DNA of 64,000 nt, from the NCBI GenBank assembly GCA_045863555.1, contig BTUU01000014.1:105573-169572 (forward strand), given 5' to 3'. The notes under the pieces are model-generated. The model was not told the origin of the DNA. It worked only from the letters and a program-made list of their open reading frames with translations, and made no database searches. Position numbers and translations under genes: made by a program. Each line of letters opens with the position of its first letter. Positions within the stretch are counted from its first letter, which is position 1. This document shows, piece by piece, positions 16,351 through 25,699 of the stretch. Source of the stretch: JACRLV01 sp045863555. Its GTDB lineage: Bacteria > Planctomycetota > Phycisphaerae > UBA1845 > Fen-1342.

Positions 16351-16955
16351 GGACGCAGCGAATCCTCCCCGCGACGCTGCTTCTGGCACTCGGCATCGCC
16401 GCTGGCCTGGGAACCACCTACGCCTGGCAAACGCGGCCAACCCCCCCGGCCGCATCGGCGCCGGCCGATATCCTCGGCGGCTGGCTGCGTCTGCCGCCCG
16501 GCCAGCTCCGCGCGCTCCGCGACATCGATCCCGGATTTGCCGCCGAACGAGACGAATTGGAAACGACGCTCGCCGCCGAGCGTGAAACACTCGCCGCGCT
16601 ATTTGAGCAGCCGGACGCCGATGACCAGGCGATTCTCGATCAGGTCGAGCGCGTCATCGCCGCCCACGCCGCGCTTGAACGCCGCGTCGCACGCTATCTG
16701 CTCGCTGTGCGGCCGCACCTGACGGACCCGCAGCGGGCGCGGCTATTTGAACATGCGGCAAGCGGCGTACGCGAGGCCGGCCGGCGCTGGCGCGGCGGCC
16801 GCGACGCTGAACTTGAGAACAATCGACGCGGCGGAGGACCTCCCTCCGATCGCGGCCGTGGATTCGGGCGCGGGCGCGGCGGCCCTAACCGGAACGTGAC
16901 GCCCGCCGACCCCGATCCACAACCGGCTTCACAGCCGAAAGGAGATGTGCCATGA
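16347..16955 (+). CDS. Periplasmic Spy/CpxP/ZraP-like sensor protein
   Basis: A 202-residue protein with an N-terminal signal or anchor (ILPATLLLALGIAAGLGTTYAW), a long helical region (about 45-150, ending LTDPQRARLFEHAA, an LTxxQ-type motif) and an Arg/Gly-rich tail. This matches the heavy-metal-sensor or chaperone class that partners zinc anti-sigma factors (CnrX/Spy type). Joined by ATGA overlaps to its neighbours. What it senses cannot be read from the sequence. Confidence 0.7.
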   Translation: MRTQRILPATLLLALGIAAGLGTTYAWQTRPTPPAASAPADILGGWLRLPPGQLRALRDIDPGFAAERDELETTLAAERETLAALFEQPDADDQAILDQVERVIAAHAALERRVARYLLAVRPHLTDPQRARLFEHAASGVREAGRRWRGGRDAELENNRRGGGPPSDRGRGFGRGRGGPNRNVTPADPDPQPASQPKGDVP

Positions 16956-17347
16956 AACGCATCCTCATCACCGCCGCCATCTTTGCGGCGCTCTTCACCG
17001 TCCAAAGCTTCGGACAGCCCCGCGCCGGCCGGGCGTGGCAGGATGACGGGTGGCCCGGCCGCGTTCAGCGCGCCGATTCGCCTCGCCGCGGGCTCGATCC
17101 AGATCGCTCCGGACGTCCCCGGCAGCAGGTTCGCCAGCAGCTTCGCGACCCCGCCAACTGCCCGCAGGACGTTCGGCCGGGCTGCGGCGATCCCCGCGAC
17201 GACCGGCAGCGCCAATGGTGTGATCGGCCGGCCGGTTCGCCGGGTCCCGGGTGGCGAGACCGGTCCGGCGGCGACCGGCGCGGCCGAGGTTCCTTCGGGT
17301 CTCGCTCGGGTCGTGGAGGCGGCCGATTCTGGAATCCGTCGAGATGA
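16952..17347 (+). CDS. Secreted Arg/Gly-rich small protein ending the ECF operon (frame uncertain)
   Basis: The start overlaps the previous stop (ATGA) and gives a good signal peptide MKRILITAAIFAALFTVQSFG. The mature part in this frame is unusual: about 110 residues rich in Arg, Gly, Asp and Pro, with few aliphatic residues. Codon-position GC in the body does not clearly favour this frame over the +1 frame, which reads a more ordinary Ala/Ser/Ile-containing chain to 17435. A frameshift just after the signal peptide is therefore possible. Confidence 0.5.
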   Translation: MKRILITAAIFAALFTVQSFGQPRAGRAWQDDGWPGRVQRADSPRRGLDPDRSGRPRQQVRQQLRDPANCPQDVRPGCGDPRDDRQRQWCDRPAGSPGPGWRDRSGGDRRGRGSFGSRSGRGGGRFWNPSR

Positions 17348-17573
17348 ATGTGGATTCATGCCGATTTCGAACCGGTCCGGCAGGTGGCCGAGTGTTTCCG
17401 CGGCTTGCGCGTGGAAGCACTCGTGCCCATTCTAACGCCGCCGGAGCCCACGCACGCCCGGAATGCTAGCGCCGACACTAGCACCTAGATCGCTTCAATT
17501 CTCATTCAAAATCGCCTATCCTCAAGGTTCGTCGGCGCTGACACCGGCACATCGCTTGCACTGGGCTGCAATC

Positions 17574-18140
17574 ATGGGTTTCCCGCACGAGGCAGAAGTT
17601 ACGCTGCTGCTATCAGCCGCCCGCGCCGGCGACGCGGGCGCGGTCAGCCAGCTCTGGGCGCGAATCGAGGCACAGATTCGCGAGATCGCCCGCGGCCTGC
17701 TTGCACACGAGGCCCGGCGCGGCGACATGCAGACGACCGTGCTCTGCAATGAGGCGTACGTGCGGATTGCCGCGTGGAATGGGAACGGCCTTCCGGAGAA
17801 CCGGCGTGAGCTGTTCGCGATCGTCGCCAAGGTGATGCGTCACACGCTGGTTGATGACGCCCGCAAGCGGAACCGGCTGAAGCGAGGCGGCGGTCGCCTG
17901 CCCTCGGAATTGCGCGATGATCTGCTCGCCTTCGAGTACGACGCCGATCGAATCCTCGCCGTCCACGAATCGCTGGAGCGCATCAAAACCGAAGATCCCG
18001 GCCTGGTTCGGCTCGTCGAGCTCCGGTTCTTCTTTGGACGGAGCGTCGCCGAAACCGCTGAGATCCTCGGTGTCTCGCGCCGCCAGGTAAGCAAAGACTG
18101 GAGCTACGTCAAGGCGCGGCTGTACGATCTGCTTGCCTGA
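17574..18140 (+). CDS. ECF-type sigma factor of the kinase-associated (Acidobacteria/planctomycete) group
   Basis: 188 residues from the ATG at 17574, chosen because MGFPHEAEVTLLLSAARAG matches the usual family start; no strong Shine-Dalgarno sequence is seen. It has the ECF-type pattern VTLLLSAARAGDAGAV, TVLCNEAYVRIA, NRRELFAIVAKVMRHTLVDDARKR, and the C-terminal LVELRFFFGRSVAETAEILGVSRRQVSKDWSYVKARL. This group typically lies beside a Ser/Thr kinase and lacks a dedicated anti-sigma factor, as here. The kinase gene starts 18 bases later. Confidence 0.9.
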   Translation: MGFPHEAEVTLLLSAARAGDAGAVSQLWARIEAQIREIARGLLAHEARRGDMQTTVLCNEAYVRIAAWNGNGLPENRRELFAIVAKVMRHTLVDDARKRNRLKRGGGRLPSELRDDLLAFEYDADRILAVHESLERIKTEDPGLVRLVELRFFFGRSVAETAEILGVSRRQVSKDWSYVKARLYDLLA

Positions 18141-18158
18141 CGATGCGGAGGTTCGCCG

Positions 18159-20486
18159 ATGACGCGCGACGCGAACGGCCACCCTTCCGGCGATTCGCGC
18201 CGCGTCCGCGAGCTCTTCGGCCGCGTGATCGACCTGCCGCGCGAGCAGTGGCCGGCGTTTCTTGAGGCCGAGTGCGCGGACCTGCGGGTGCGCGGCGAGG
18301 TCGAGCGGCTGCTTCGGCACCACAATCCGGCGCAGGATGACTTTCTGGAAGCCCCGGCCGCGACCGTCCGAATCGCCGCCGTAGACACCTGGGCGAATTC
18401 GCTGATCGGTGGGCGAATCGGCCAGTACACGCTCCTTCGACTCATCGCAGCCGGCGGCATGGGCTGCGTTTTCGAAGCGCGGCAGGAACACCCCGTCCGG
18501 AACGTCGCGGTGAAGATCCTTCCGCCGGGCATCAGTGCGTCCTCTGCGCTTGCGCGTTTTCGTCTCGAACCCGAGCTGCTCGCCCGCCTCCAGCATCCCA
18601 ACATCGCGCAGGTTTTTGAATCGGGCGTTGAGGAGAGCGACCTCGGGCCGCTCCCGTACTTTGCGATGGAGCTGATCCGCGGCGCAGTCTCGATCGTCGA
18701 CTTCGCGAAGGCCGCGGTGCTTGATTCCCGGAGGCGGCTGGAGATGTTTGTAAAGGTCTGCGACGCGGTTCACCACGGCCACCAGAAGGGCGTGATCCAC
18801 CGCGATCTCAAGCCTGCCAACATCCTCGTCGGCGCAGACGGCGAGCCGAAGGTCATCGACTTCGGCATCGCCCGCGCCACCGACGCCGACGTCCTCGTCA
18901 CCACCCAGCAAACCCACGTCGGCGATCTCATCGGAACCGTCCGCTACATGAGCCCCGAGCAGTGCGACGGCGATTCCACGCGAATCGACATCCGCACCGA
19001 TGTCTATTCGCTCGGCGTCGTTCTCTACGAACTGCTTACCGGCCAATCGCCCTACGAGACCACGGGCACGACGATCTATTCGGCCGTACGGATGATCAAG
19101 GACGACGCCCCGCGCCAACCCAGTGTGCACATCCGCTCGCTCCGCGGCAACGTGGATGCCATCGTGCTCAAGGCCCTCGAAAAGGACCCCGCCCGCCGCT
19201 ACGGCTCCGCCGCCGATCTCGCCCGCGACATCCGCCACCATCTCGCCCATGAGACGATCGAGGCGCGACCGCCGGGGTGGAACGCAGCGCTACTCAACTG
19301 GCTGCGCCGGCACCCGATCGCGACATCCACAATCGCGTCGATGCTTCTGCTCGCGTTCAGCCTCGTAGGCGCCGGAGTCAACTACTGGTACTTGACTTCA
19401 AGACCCGCGCAAATCCAAATAAGTCAGGATTGCAGCACCGCTCAGGTCGTTACAGCGATTGGAGGACCGTTGCGAGCCTGGCGCGGAAAACCGGGGAGTA
19501 TCCGCTTCGCAGAATTCGTCGACAGACCCGAGGCGCTCGGCGGAGGCCCGGTCGCGATTATCGGGGCGCCGGTCGCCTCCACGCTGACGTGGGCCGGTTC
19601 AGTCGGAGTTTTCGATCTGCGGAAGAACGAGACCGCCGATCCGGAGTTCTGGCGACTGCGCACCGAAGACATCGCTCGCGATGAGATTATCAGGCATCGC
19701 GGCAGAGACGATATCTCGCTCGAAACCACCGCGTTTGGTCCGGTTGTCGGAATCCTCGCTGATGTGTTCGACGACCCACCCGGAAGTGCGGCGCCAGAGC
19801 TCGTTTGCTTCTTCAAACACCAGGACGTCACGCATGGAGCCCTGTGCATCTACCGACTGAATGGAACGCTGGCATATCGAATCTGGATTGACGCCGACCT
19901 TGAGGTGCTTTATTGGGTACCGGGTCCCCGCGTCCTCGTCTGCCATGGCTTCAACGGCGAAGTGCCAACGGTAGACCGCGAAGTACAGGACCCGAGTCCG
20001 ACGGTCTGGCACCCGCGCGTCACATTCGGAATTCGCCCGGTCCTCGGCACGATACTTGGCGAGTATCTCGTGCAAGAACCGTCGGAGCGAGAAAATGCGC
20101 GTGCCGAGGTCCTTCCACTCTGGTACCTTTGCGCGCTCCCGCTCACCGCCGATCACCCGCGTGCCCTGATCGCAACCACGAGGGTGTTTCCACCGGAGGA
20201 TACCAACGTACGCGACCGCTGGGTTCAAGTGATGGAATTGGCAGCCCCGATCGGGGAAAACCGTCCGCCAGGCTTGCAATCGACGTCGGTCGTCTGGTCC
20301 ATCGACGCGGCGACGGGATCGGTGATCCGCAAAGAATCAATGGGCGACCTATACCGCAAGTATGGGCGCACACCGGAAAACCCGGACGGATACTTCCCGC
20401 CCTACGACTCCTGGTACCTCGGCGAACTGCCGCCGAAAAAGAAACGCCCGCCCGCATCCGCGCCGGCGAGTGCGCCGGTTCCGTAG
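18159..20486 (+). CDS. Membrane Ser/Thr protein kinase with C-terminal extracytoplasmic domain
   Basis: A 775-residue protein with GGAGG before the ATG. Eukaryotic-type kinase domain at about residues 90-365: glycine loop AAGGMGCVFEA, VAVKI Lys (about 119), HRDLKPAN (214-221), DFGIA (234), GTVRYMSPEQ. One transmembrane helix at about 386-406 (TIASMLLLAFSLVGAGVNYWY). The following 370 residues are extracytoplasmic and match no domain that I recognise. Probably receives an outside signal and acts on the adjacent ECF factor; this is inference from the family. Confidence 0.93.
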   Translation: MTRDANGHPSGDSRRVRELFGRVIDLPREQWPAFLEAECADLRVRGEVERLLRHHNPAQDDFLEAPAATVRIAAVDTWANSLIGGRIGQYTLLRLIAAGGMGCVFEARQEHPVRNVAVKILPPGISASSALARFRLEPELLARLQHPNIAQVFESGVEESDLGPLPYFAMELIRGAVSIVDFAKAAVLDSRRRLEMFVKVCDAVHHGHQKGVIHRDLKPANILVGADGEPKVIDFGIARATDADVLVTTQQTHVGDLIGTVRYMSPEQCDGDSTRIDIRTDVYSLGVVLYELLTGQSPYETTGTTIYSAVRMIKDDAPRQPSVHIRSLRGNVDAIVLKALEKDPARRYGSAADLARDIRHHLAHETIEARPPGWNAALLNWLRRHPIATSTIASMLLLAFSLVGAGVNYWYLTSRPAQIQISQDCSTAQVVTAIGGPLRAWRGKPGSIRFAEFVDRPEALGGGPVAIIGAPVASTLTWAGSVGVFDLRKNETADPEFWRLRTEDIARDEIIRHRGRDDISLETTAFGPVVGILADVFDDPPGSAAPELVCFFKHQDVTHGALCIYRLNGTLAYRIWIDADLEVLYWVPGPRVLVCHGFNGEVPTVDREVQDPSPTVWHPRVTFGIRPVLGTILGEYLVQEPSERENARAEVLPLWYLCALPLTADHPRALIATTRVFPPEDTNVRDRWVQVMELAAPIGENRPPGLQSTSVVWSIDAATGSVIRKESMGDLYRKYGRTPENPDGYFPPYDSWYLGELPPKKKRPPASAPASAPVP

Positions 20487-20495
20487 CGATCCGCG

Positions 20496-21284
20496 TCAGC
20501 CCTTCCTGTTCATCGCCTGAAACTCGTCGTTGATCTTGAGCGTCGCCGCCATCAGCTTCGGCTCGTAGCCCTTGTCGCGCGTGCTCTTGACGATCGCGTT
20601 GCAGTCCTTGGGCAGGCATTTGCCCGAAAAGCCGCGCGCGTCCGGGTAGACGAACGTGTGGTCGCGGCTGATGCGCGGATCGGCCAGCCAGATCTCGCGC
20701 AGCACGTTGAAATCGACGCCGTGCACGCGGGCGATCTCCGCGAATTCGTTCACGAACGTCACCTTCACCGCGTAGAACGCGTTTTCCATGTACTTCGCGA
20801 CCTCGGCCGTCACCGCGTCGCAGAAGTAATACCGCACGTACGCGTTGTAGAAGTGCTTGTAGATATCCGCCGCCCGCGACGTCGCCTCCGTCGTGCCGCC
20901 CAGCACGACGAAATCACGCTCGGCCATGTCGCCGAAGACGTGCCGAACCGTCTCGCCCAGGTACTCCGGCTGAAAGACGATGTTCTTGCGGTACTTCGCG
21001 ATCAGCCGGTCCGTCGTGCCCGGCGCGACCGTCGAGCGGATGATGATCAGCGGCGCCTCGCACCACGCGACCGCTTCTTCAACGATCGACGTGTTGCACG
21101 AGCCGTCATCGCTCATCGGCGTCGGCACGCCGATGAATGTCACGTCGCACTGGTTGATCTTCTCCTTGTTCCCCGCGAATTCCGGCTTGTAGGGGTCGTA
21201 AATGACCGTGTCGTTGCCGCAGAGTTTCTGCGTCGCCGATCCCACCACGCCCCCGCCGATGACGCCCACCTTTGGTTTTCCCAT
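20496..21284 (-). CDS. Short UDP-glucose/GDP-mannose dehydrogenase-family protein
   Basis: 262 residues from the ATG at 21284, with GGAAGGAA upstream. The N-terminal Rossmann fold (KVGVIGGGVVGSATQKL) and central helical domain are present, and the catalytic motif GFSGKCLPKDCNAI keeps the nucleophilic Cys and the Lys-Asp pair. The C-terminal nucleotide-sugar-binding domain is absent: the usual length is 390-450 residues, and this one ends just after the catalytic helix. It may act with a separate subunit or on a different substrate. Convergent with the kinase gene. Confidence 0.8.
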   Translation of the reverse strand: MGKPKVGVIGGGVVGSATQKLCGNDTVIYDPYKPEFAGNKEKINQCDVTFIGVPTPMSDDGSCNTSIVEEAVAWCEAPLIIIRSTVAPGTTDRLIAKYRKNIVFQPEYLGETVRHVFGDMAERDFVVLGGTTEATSRAADIYKHFYNAYVRYYFCDAVTAEVAKYMENAFYAVKVTFVNEFAEIARVHGVDFNVLREIWLADPRISRDHTFVYPDARGFSGKCLPKDCNAIVKSTRDKGYEPKLMAATLKINDEFQAMNRKG

Positions 21285-21476
21285 GACCCCAGTTCCTTCC
21301 CGCGCACACCGGCCGCCGAACCGTTCGCCTCTTCCGGCGCAGGATCCGTGTATCACCGCGCGCACCCCGGTCCGGCCGAATCGCCGCGGCAGTACACCCT
21401 GCAAATGCGGATGGTATCGCGAGTTGCGGCCGCGTTGGAGAGGTCGACCGAAGAGTCGTGGAAGAATGCGAACCGG

Positions 21477-22472
21477 CTATGGGGGGCCGCGGCGGTGCGG
21501 GGGATCCTGCTTGCCGGGCGGCGGCGGGCGTCGATCGGGATCGCGGCCCGGTTTCCGCACGCCGTCGTCCAGCGGCGCCAGCGCCGCCCGCTTGCGGAAA
21601 CCCTCGAGCCGGAAGCGGAGCGTAGCATCCGGGTCTTCGTTGATGACCTGAACGCGGCCGCGCAGGTCCTCGATCTGGTCATCGATCAGCAGCCAGAGCA
21701 GATCCTGAAGATCGGCGAGGGCTGTCTGGCGCTGAGCGTCTGTCTGTGCGGTCCGCACCGCCCGGATAAACTGTGCCAACCGGGCCGGCTCCGGCGGCGG
21801 TTCTCCCTCGCTCTCCGCGAGCCGCTCCGCCTCCTCGCGGCTGTAACGGTCGTGGTTGGTCGTGAGATCGGTGATGCGGTCATCGATGAGCCGCAACTCG
21901 ATCTGGAGATTCTCGCCGATGAGCCGCTGCACGTCCGTCTCGATGAGCTGCCGCCGGCGGGCGTCTGCCCCCCGCCAGGCGCGCATGGCGCGGAAGAGCT
22001 CCTCCATGTTCTCCATGTGCTGAACGAAATCAACGGCAACCTGCCGCCGCGTCTCAAACAGCCGCCGCAGCACGCGCAGCCGCGGCGCGACATCGGAGAA
22101 CCGCTCCTTGAATCGCTCGGGATCATCCGCCTTCAGCCGCGTCAGGCCGCGCCACAGCCGGGGCTGCCGCTGCTGCACGAATTCCAGCAGCGCCCGCTCC
22201 TCCTCCGGGCCGACCGGCCCAAAATCCTCCCGCCGCGGCCGGAACGGATTCGGCCCCGGCCCGCGCAGAAAAGCGAGCCCGACGTCCTCATCCCCCTTCG
22301 GACCAGGCTCGGGATTCATCGCTCGCCCGGGGCCGACCGGCCTATCCCCCGGCCGGACCTGCCCCGGGCGGCGCGGCCGCTCGCCCTCGTCAGGAGGGCT
22401 CTGTGCGAGCCCGCCCGCGGCGAGAGAAGCGGCGAGAACGATCGAAACCAGGCTGAGGCGATGAAGTCGCAC
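21477..22472 (-). CDS. Secreted helical protein with Pro/Arg-rich ends (module 3 output or sensor)
   Basis: A 331-residue protein with signal peptide MRLHRLSLVSIVLAASLAAGGLAQ, a Pro/Arg/Gly-rich stretch, about 200 residues of charged, almost continuous helix (EEERALLEFVQQRQPRLW; FETRRQVAVDFVQHMENM), then a Pro/Arg tail. The layout resembles the Spy-like gene of module 1: signal peptide, helices, low-complexity tail. It begins 8 bases after the anti-sigma-like gene. Unknown function. Confidence 0.7.
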   Translation of the reverse strand: MRLHRLSLVSIVLAASLAAGGLAQSPPDEGERPRRPGQVRPGDRPVGPGRAMNPEPGPKGDEDVGLAFLRGPGPNPFRPRREDFGPVGPEEERALLEFVQQRQPRLWRGLTRLKADDPERFKERFSDVAPRLRVLRRLFETRRQVAVDFVQHMENMEELFRAMRAWRGADARRRQLIETDVQRLIGENLQIELRLIDDRITDLTTNHDRYSREEAERLAESEGEPPPEPARLAQFIRAVRTAQTDAQRQTALADLQDLLWLLIDDQIEDLRGRVQVINEDPDATLRFRLEGFRKRAALAPLDDGVRKPGRDPDRRPPPPGKQDPPHRRGPP

Positions 22473-22480
22473 GAAATTTC

Positions 22481-22951
22481 CTAGGATGCGCCGGTCATCA
22501 CGGCAATCCGGTCAAACGACTCGATGAAACTCTCGACGGCGTCATCGGCCGTCGCGTCCGTACTCGATTCCGGGGCCGTCCACGGCCGCTGAACCGCCGA
22601 TGAAATCAGATCCGATGAGCCGGCCGCGGCCGACATCCAGTCGTCGACCGCCCGCTCGGCATCCGCCAGCGTCGCGCCGTCCAGGGTCGGCCCGTCGAGG
22701 GTCTGCACGGCCGGCTGCGTGTGCAGCCATCCGAACGCGGTCGCCAGCAGGACCGCCGCTGCACCGCTGAGACCGACCGCCCGGAAGCCGAACAGCCGCC
22801 GCACGGCCCGCCGGCGCACCGCTTCACTGACGAGCCGGTGCGAAAGCGCGTCGATGCGCTCCCGCGGTAGTGGAGCGACATCCAGCCGCGGCCTCAACCG
22901 GGCCAGGTCGCGCTCGATTTCGAGTTCCAGATTGTCCAGATTGCGATTCAT
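22481..22951 (-). CDS. Single-span membrane protein, probable anti-sigma factor of module 3
   Basis: 156 residues from the ATG at 22951; a TTG at 22963 would add four. A cytoplasmic helical segment of about 50 residues (LDNLELEIERDLARLRPRLD), one transmembrane span (VGLSGAAAVLLATAFGWL) and a periplasmic acidic tail. There is no zinc motif. Its place between an ECF sigma gene and a secreted helical protein, and its topology, suggest the anti-sigma partner. Assigned from context. Confidence 0.65.
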   Translation of the reverse strand: MNRNLDNLELEIERDLARLRPRLDVAPLPRERIDALSHRLVSEAVRRRAVRRLFGFRAVGLSGAAAVLLATAFGWLHTQPAVQTLDGPTLDGATLADAERAVDDWMSAAAGSSDLISSAVQRPWTAPESSTDATADDAVESFIESFDRIAVMTGAS

Positions 22952-23012
22952 GACTTCACTCAAATTCTAGCGCTCGTCACCATTCCTCGTCGCCGCCGAA
23001 GACCCATTCCCG

Positions 23013-23582
23013 CTAGCCCGCTTCGCCGAACTCCTGCTTCAGTCTCGCGAGCGCCCGGTGCGCCCGTGCCAGCGCCGTCCCGAGCGGAATGTCGAGCATC
23101 TCCGCGATCTCCTTGAACGACAACTCCGAAAAATGCCGCAGCAGGATGATCTCGCGATCCAACTCCGGCAGACTGTCGAGGCACGCGTTCAGACGCTCCG
23201 CATCCTCCGCCTGTTCCAGCCGCACGCGAGGATCGCTCGCCGATCCGTCGCGGACTTCGATCGGCCCCGCTTCCTCGCGCGAGCCGTCGAGCCGGAGCAC
23301 CACGCCCCGGCGCCGGCTGCTTCGGGCACGATCGCGGGCCAGGTTCGCCGCGATCCGGAACAGCCACACCTCGAACCGGCCGGTGTGGACATATTCGTCG
23401 ATGGCGCGGACCACACGCAGGAATGTCTCCTGCGCCAGATCCTCGGCCGTCTCGCGCGATCCGGTCAGCCGGTACAGCAGACCGAAGACGCGCGGCGAAT
23501 AGGTCTCGACGAGCGTCGCCAGCGCTTGCGGGTCGTGTCGCCTTGCACGGGCGAGCCACCCGTCGAAACCAGCCTGATCCAC
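23013..23582 (-). CDS. ECF-family RNA polymerase sigma factor (module 3)
   Basis: A 189-residue group-4 sigma factor. Region 2: ALATLVETYSPRVFGLLYRL, ETAEDLAQETFLRVVRAI, RFEVWLFRIAANLARDRARS. Region 4: LPELDREIILLRHFSELSFK and EIAEMLDIPLGTALARAHRA. First gene of a three-gene minus-strand operon (sigma, membrane anti-sigma candidate, secreted helical protein). Confidence 0.93.
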   Translation of the reverse strand: MDQAGFDGWLARARRHDPQALATLVETYSPRVFGLLYRLTGSRETAEDLAQETFLRVVRAIDEYVHTGRFEVWLFRIAANLARDRARSSRRRGVVLRLDGSREEAGPIEVRDGSASDPRVRLEQAEDAERLNACLDSLPELDREIILLRHFSELSFKEIAEMLDIPLGTALARAHRALARLKQEFGEAG

Positions 23583-23755
23583 GTCGCCCTCTACGCCAGC
23601 AAAACGGCGAGCCGGGGCTGCGATTGCATCCGCCGGAGATTTTCCAATCCTCGTAACATACGGCTGCCGCTGGGGATGTGTCGATCCGAGCCCGCGCTCA
23701 GCGCTTTTTTCACCCGCCGCCAGCCATTATCGGTACGCCACCCCGCAGACACGCG

Positions 23756-25699
23756 TCACACCAGGTCTTCCAGAATCGTCGTCGCGAACCCGCAGCCCGC
23801 CGATTCAAAATAGCAGTTTCCGTTGAAGAAGCTCGCCTTGCGCGTGCGGCTCGGAAACGTCCGGTTCTCCGCGGCCGGCGTGCCTCTCGGGTGGATGAAC
23901 CGCGCCTGGCCAAAGGGGCCCTCGCGGGTCAGTTCCTGGAGCCGCGTGAGCCATGCCAGCGCCTTGGACCGGTCGCCGATTCGCAGCAGCACCGACGCCG
24001 CCCGCGCCGGCCACCCGTCGTAGGAACCGGTGGCCTGATGGTCCGCTCGGAACGTCTGGAACGTCGGCAGCTTCGGCGTCAGCGCGTCAGGATCGCTCGG
24101 CGCCAGGGCGTATAGCCAATCCTCCGTTTGCAGCTCCCGCTCGAAGAACGCCAGCATCCCCTGCCGAGCCTCCTGCGGCAGGTCGGCGGTCATGCTTCGG
24201 CCGACGTAGACGAAATCAAGAACCGTCTTCACGGTGCGCCGGGATCCATCGGGCTGCAAACAGTGCCAGGGGCCGCCGGCGAACAGCCCGAGGACGCGCT
24301 CTGCAAGCGCATCCGCCTGACGGGCGCAGGCCGCGTCACCGGTGAGGTCGCCGACGAATCGCAACCCCATGACGGCCAGCGCATTGAACGCCGCAATCGT
24401 GTGCTCGTACGTACTCACGCACTCGAGGATGTTCTGACAGTCGCCGTAGTCCGTCAGTTCCGGCCGCAGGCAGCTCTTCAGGTAGTCGATGTGCCGCAGC
24501 GCCCACGCCTTGTCGCCCGTGATCCGCACGTAGTCGCGCACACAGGAGAGAAACGCCCCCGGATTCACCCCGTAGCCCATGCCCGCGCCCGCGCCGCTGA
24601 TCGTCTCGATGCCCCAGTGCTTGTGCAGATCGACGCGCATCATCGCTTCGAGCTGAAGCCGCAGCACGGTCGGATCGAGACGCGCGAGCAGCGGCGCCTG
24701 AAACTCGACTTCCCAGAGAAAACTCGTCGTGGGCGCACCTTCAGGACCGCCCCAGACGTACGCTCGCTCCAGCGGTTTTTTCTCCTCGGCCCAGATGCAC
24801 TGGCCGCCGGTCGCGATTTCCGAGCGCGGATGCGGCGCGGGAATGATCCGCCGCGTCATCAGTAGCGTCAGCACTGACATGTAGTAGAGCCGCTCCAGAT
24901 TCGGTGCGTCCTTCCCGAGCTTCTTCACGGCCGCGTCGTAGGTCGGCAGGTGACCGGAGAAATGGGCGTTGCTCGGCGTGAATGCCGCCTCCCAGACTTC
25001 GTTCCAGTGCGCCCGCCCCGATTCCCACGCCGCAGCCCGATCGATGATCGGCGTCAGCCGCTCGTCGAAGCCCAGCACGGCCGACCACTCAAACGTATCG
25101 CCCGCGCGCGCGTCGATCTCGACGACGCCGATATTCCCCCGCTCGACCGGCGCTGCACCGTCCAGCCAGGCGCTCACATCGGTGTACACCGCGCGCCGCC
25201 CCGGCGCGTGGAACTCCGCGAGGCCGAACGTCTTGCAGTCGGTCAGCCGGAAGCCGCCCTCGAACTGCGTCAGATTGAACTGCGGCACATCCCACGGCGG
25301 GAGATTCCAGTAATCGGTGAATCGCCAGACGCGCGGCAGGCCGGTGAACACCAGATACGCTTTCGCGGCCCGTTCAAACGTGATCCGCTGCATCAGTCCG
25401 CCGCGGCCCGCCGGGAGCCGCGTGGTGGTCTGAACACCGTCCGCCCGCCGCGACAGCTCGTACGCACACCAGCGGTAGCTCACGTTCCGCGAAAACCGGC
25501 GAATCCGGTCCCCCTCGCGAACGTACAGCAGCGCGGTCGGCGTGGGCAGCCCGGCCGGCGCGTAGATCCAGTTCTGCACGCCCGATACATCCCAGGCGCA
25601 CTGCACCATTCCGTGAAAATTCGAAATCGCCGGCAGCGAAAAGTGCTCTTCGCCTTCCGGCGTCAGCCAGTCGCCGGCGAGTTGATCAAGCGTCAGCAT
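23756..25699 (-). CDS. Six-hairpin (alpha/alpha) glycosidase, trehalase/glucosidase-like
   Basis: A 647-residue protein with no signal peptide. The N-terminal half is a beta-sandwich typical of such enzymes (VSYRWCAYELSRRADGVQTT). The C-terminal half is an (alpha/alpha)6 barrel (MMRVDLHKHWGIETISGAGA; GGPWHCLQPDGSRRTVKTVL; DFVYVGRSMTADLP). The arrangement is that of GH37/GH63-like or related families, but I cannot name the family or acidic catalytic pair with confidence. Stands alone and is divergent from the next gene. Confidence 0.65.
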   Translation of the reverse strand: MLTLDQLAGDWLTPEGEEHFSLPAISNFHGMVQCAWDVSGVQNWIYAPAGLPTPTALLYVREGDRIRRFSRNVSYRWCAYELSRRADGVQTTTRLPAGRGGLMQRITFERAAKAYLVFTGLPRVWRFTDYWNLPPWDVPQFNLTQFEGGFRLTDCKTFGLAEFHAPGRRAVYTDVSAWLDGAAPVERGNIGVVEIDARAGDTFEWSAVLGFDERLTPIIDRAAAWESGRAHWNEVWEAAFTPSNAHFSGHLPTYDAAVKKLGKDAPNLERLYYMSVLTLLMTRRIIPAPHPRSEIATGGQCIWAEEKKPLERAYVWGGPEGAPTTSFLWEVEFQAPLLARLDPTVLRLQLEAMMRVDLHKHWGIETISGAGAGMGYGVNPGAFLSCVRDYVRITGDKAWALRHIDYLKSCLRPELTDYGDCQNILECVSTYEHTIAAFNALAVMGLRFVGDLTGDAACARQADALAERVLGLFAGGPWHCLQPDGSRRTVKTVLDFVYVGRSMTADLPQEARQGMLAFFERELQTEDWLYALAPSDPDALTPKLPTFQTFRADHQATGSYDGWPARAASVLLRIGDRSKALAWLTRLQELTREGPFGQARFIHPRGTPAAENRTFPSRTRKASFFNGNCYFESAGCGFATTILEDLV

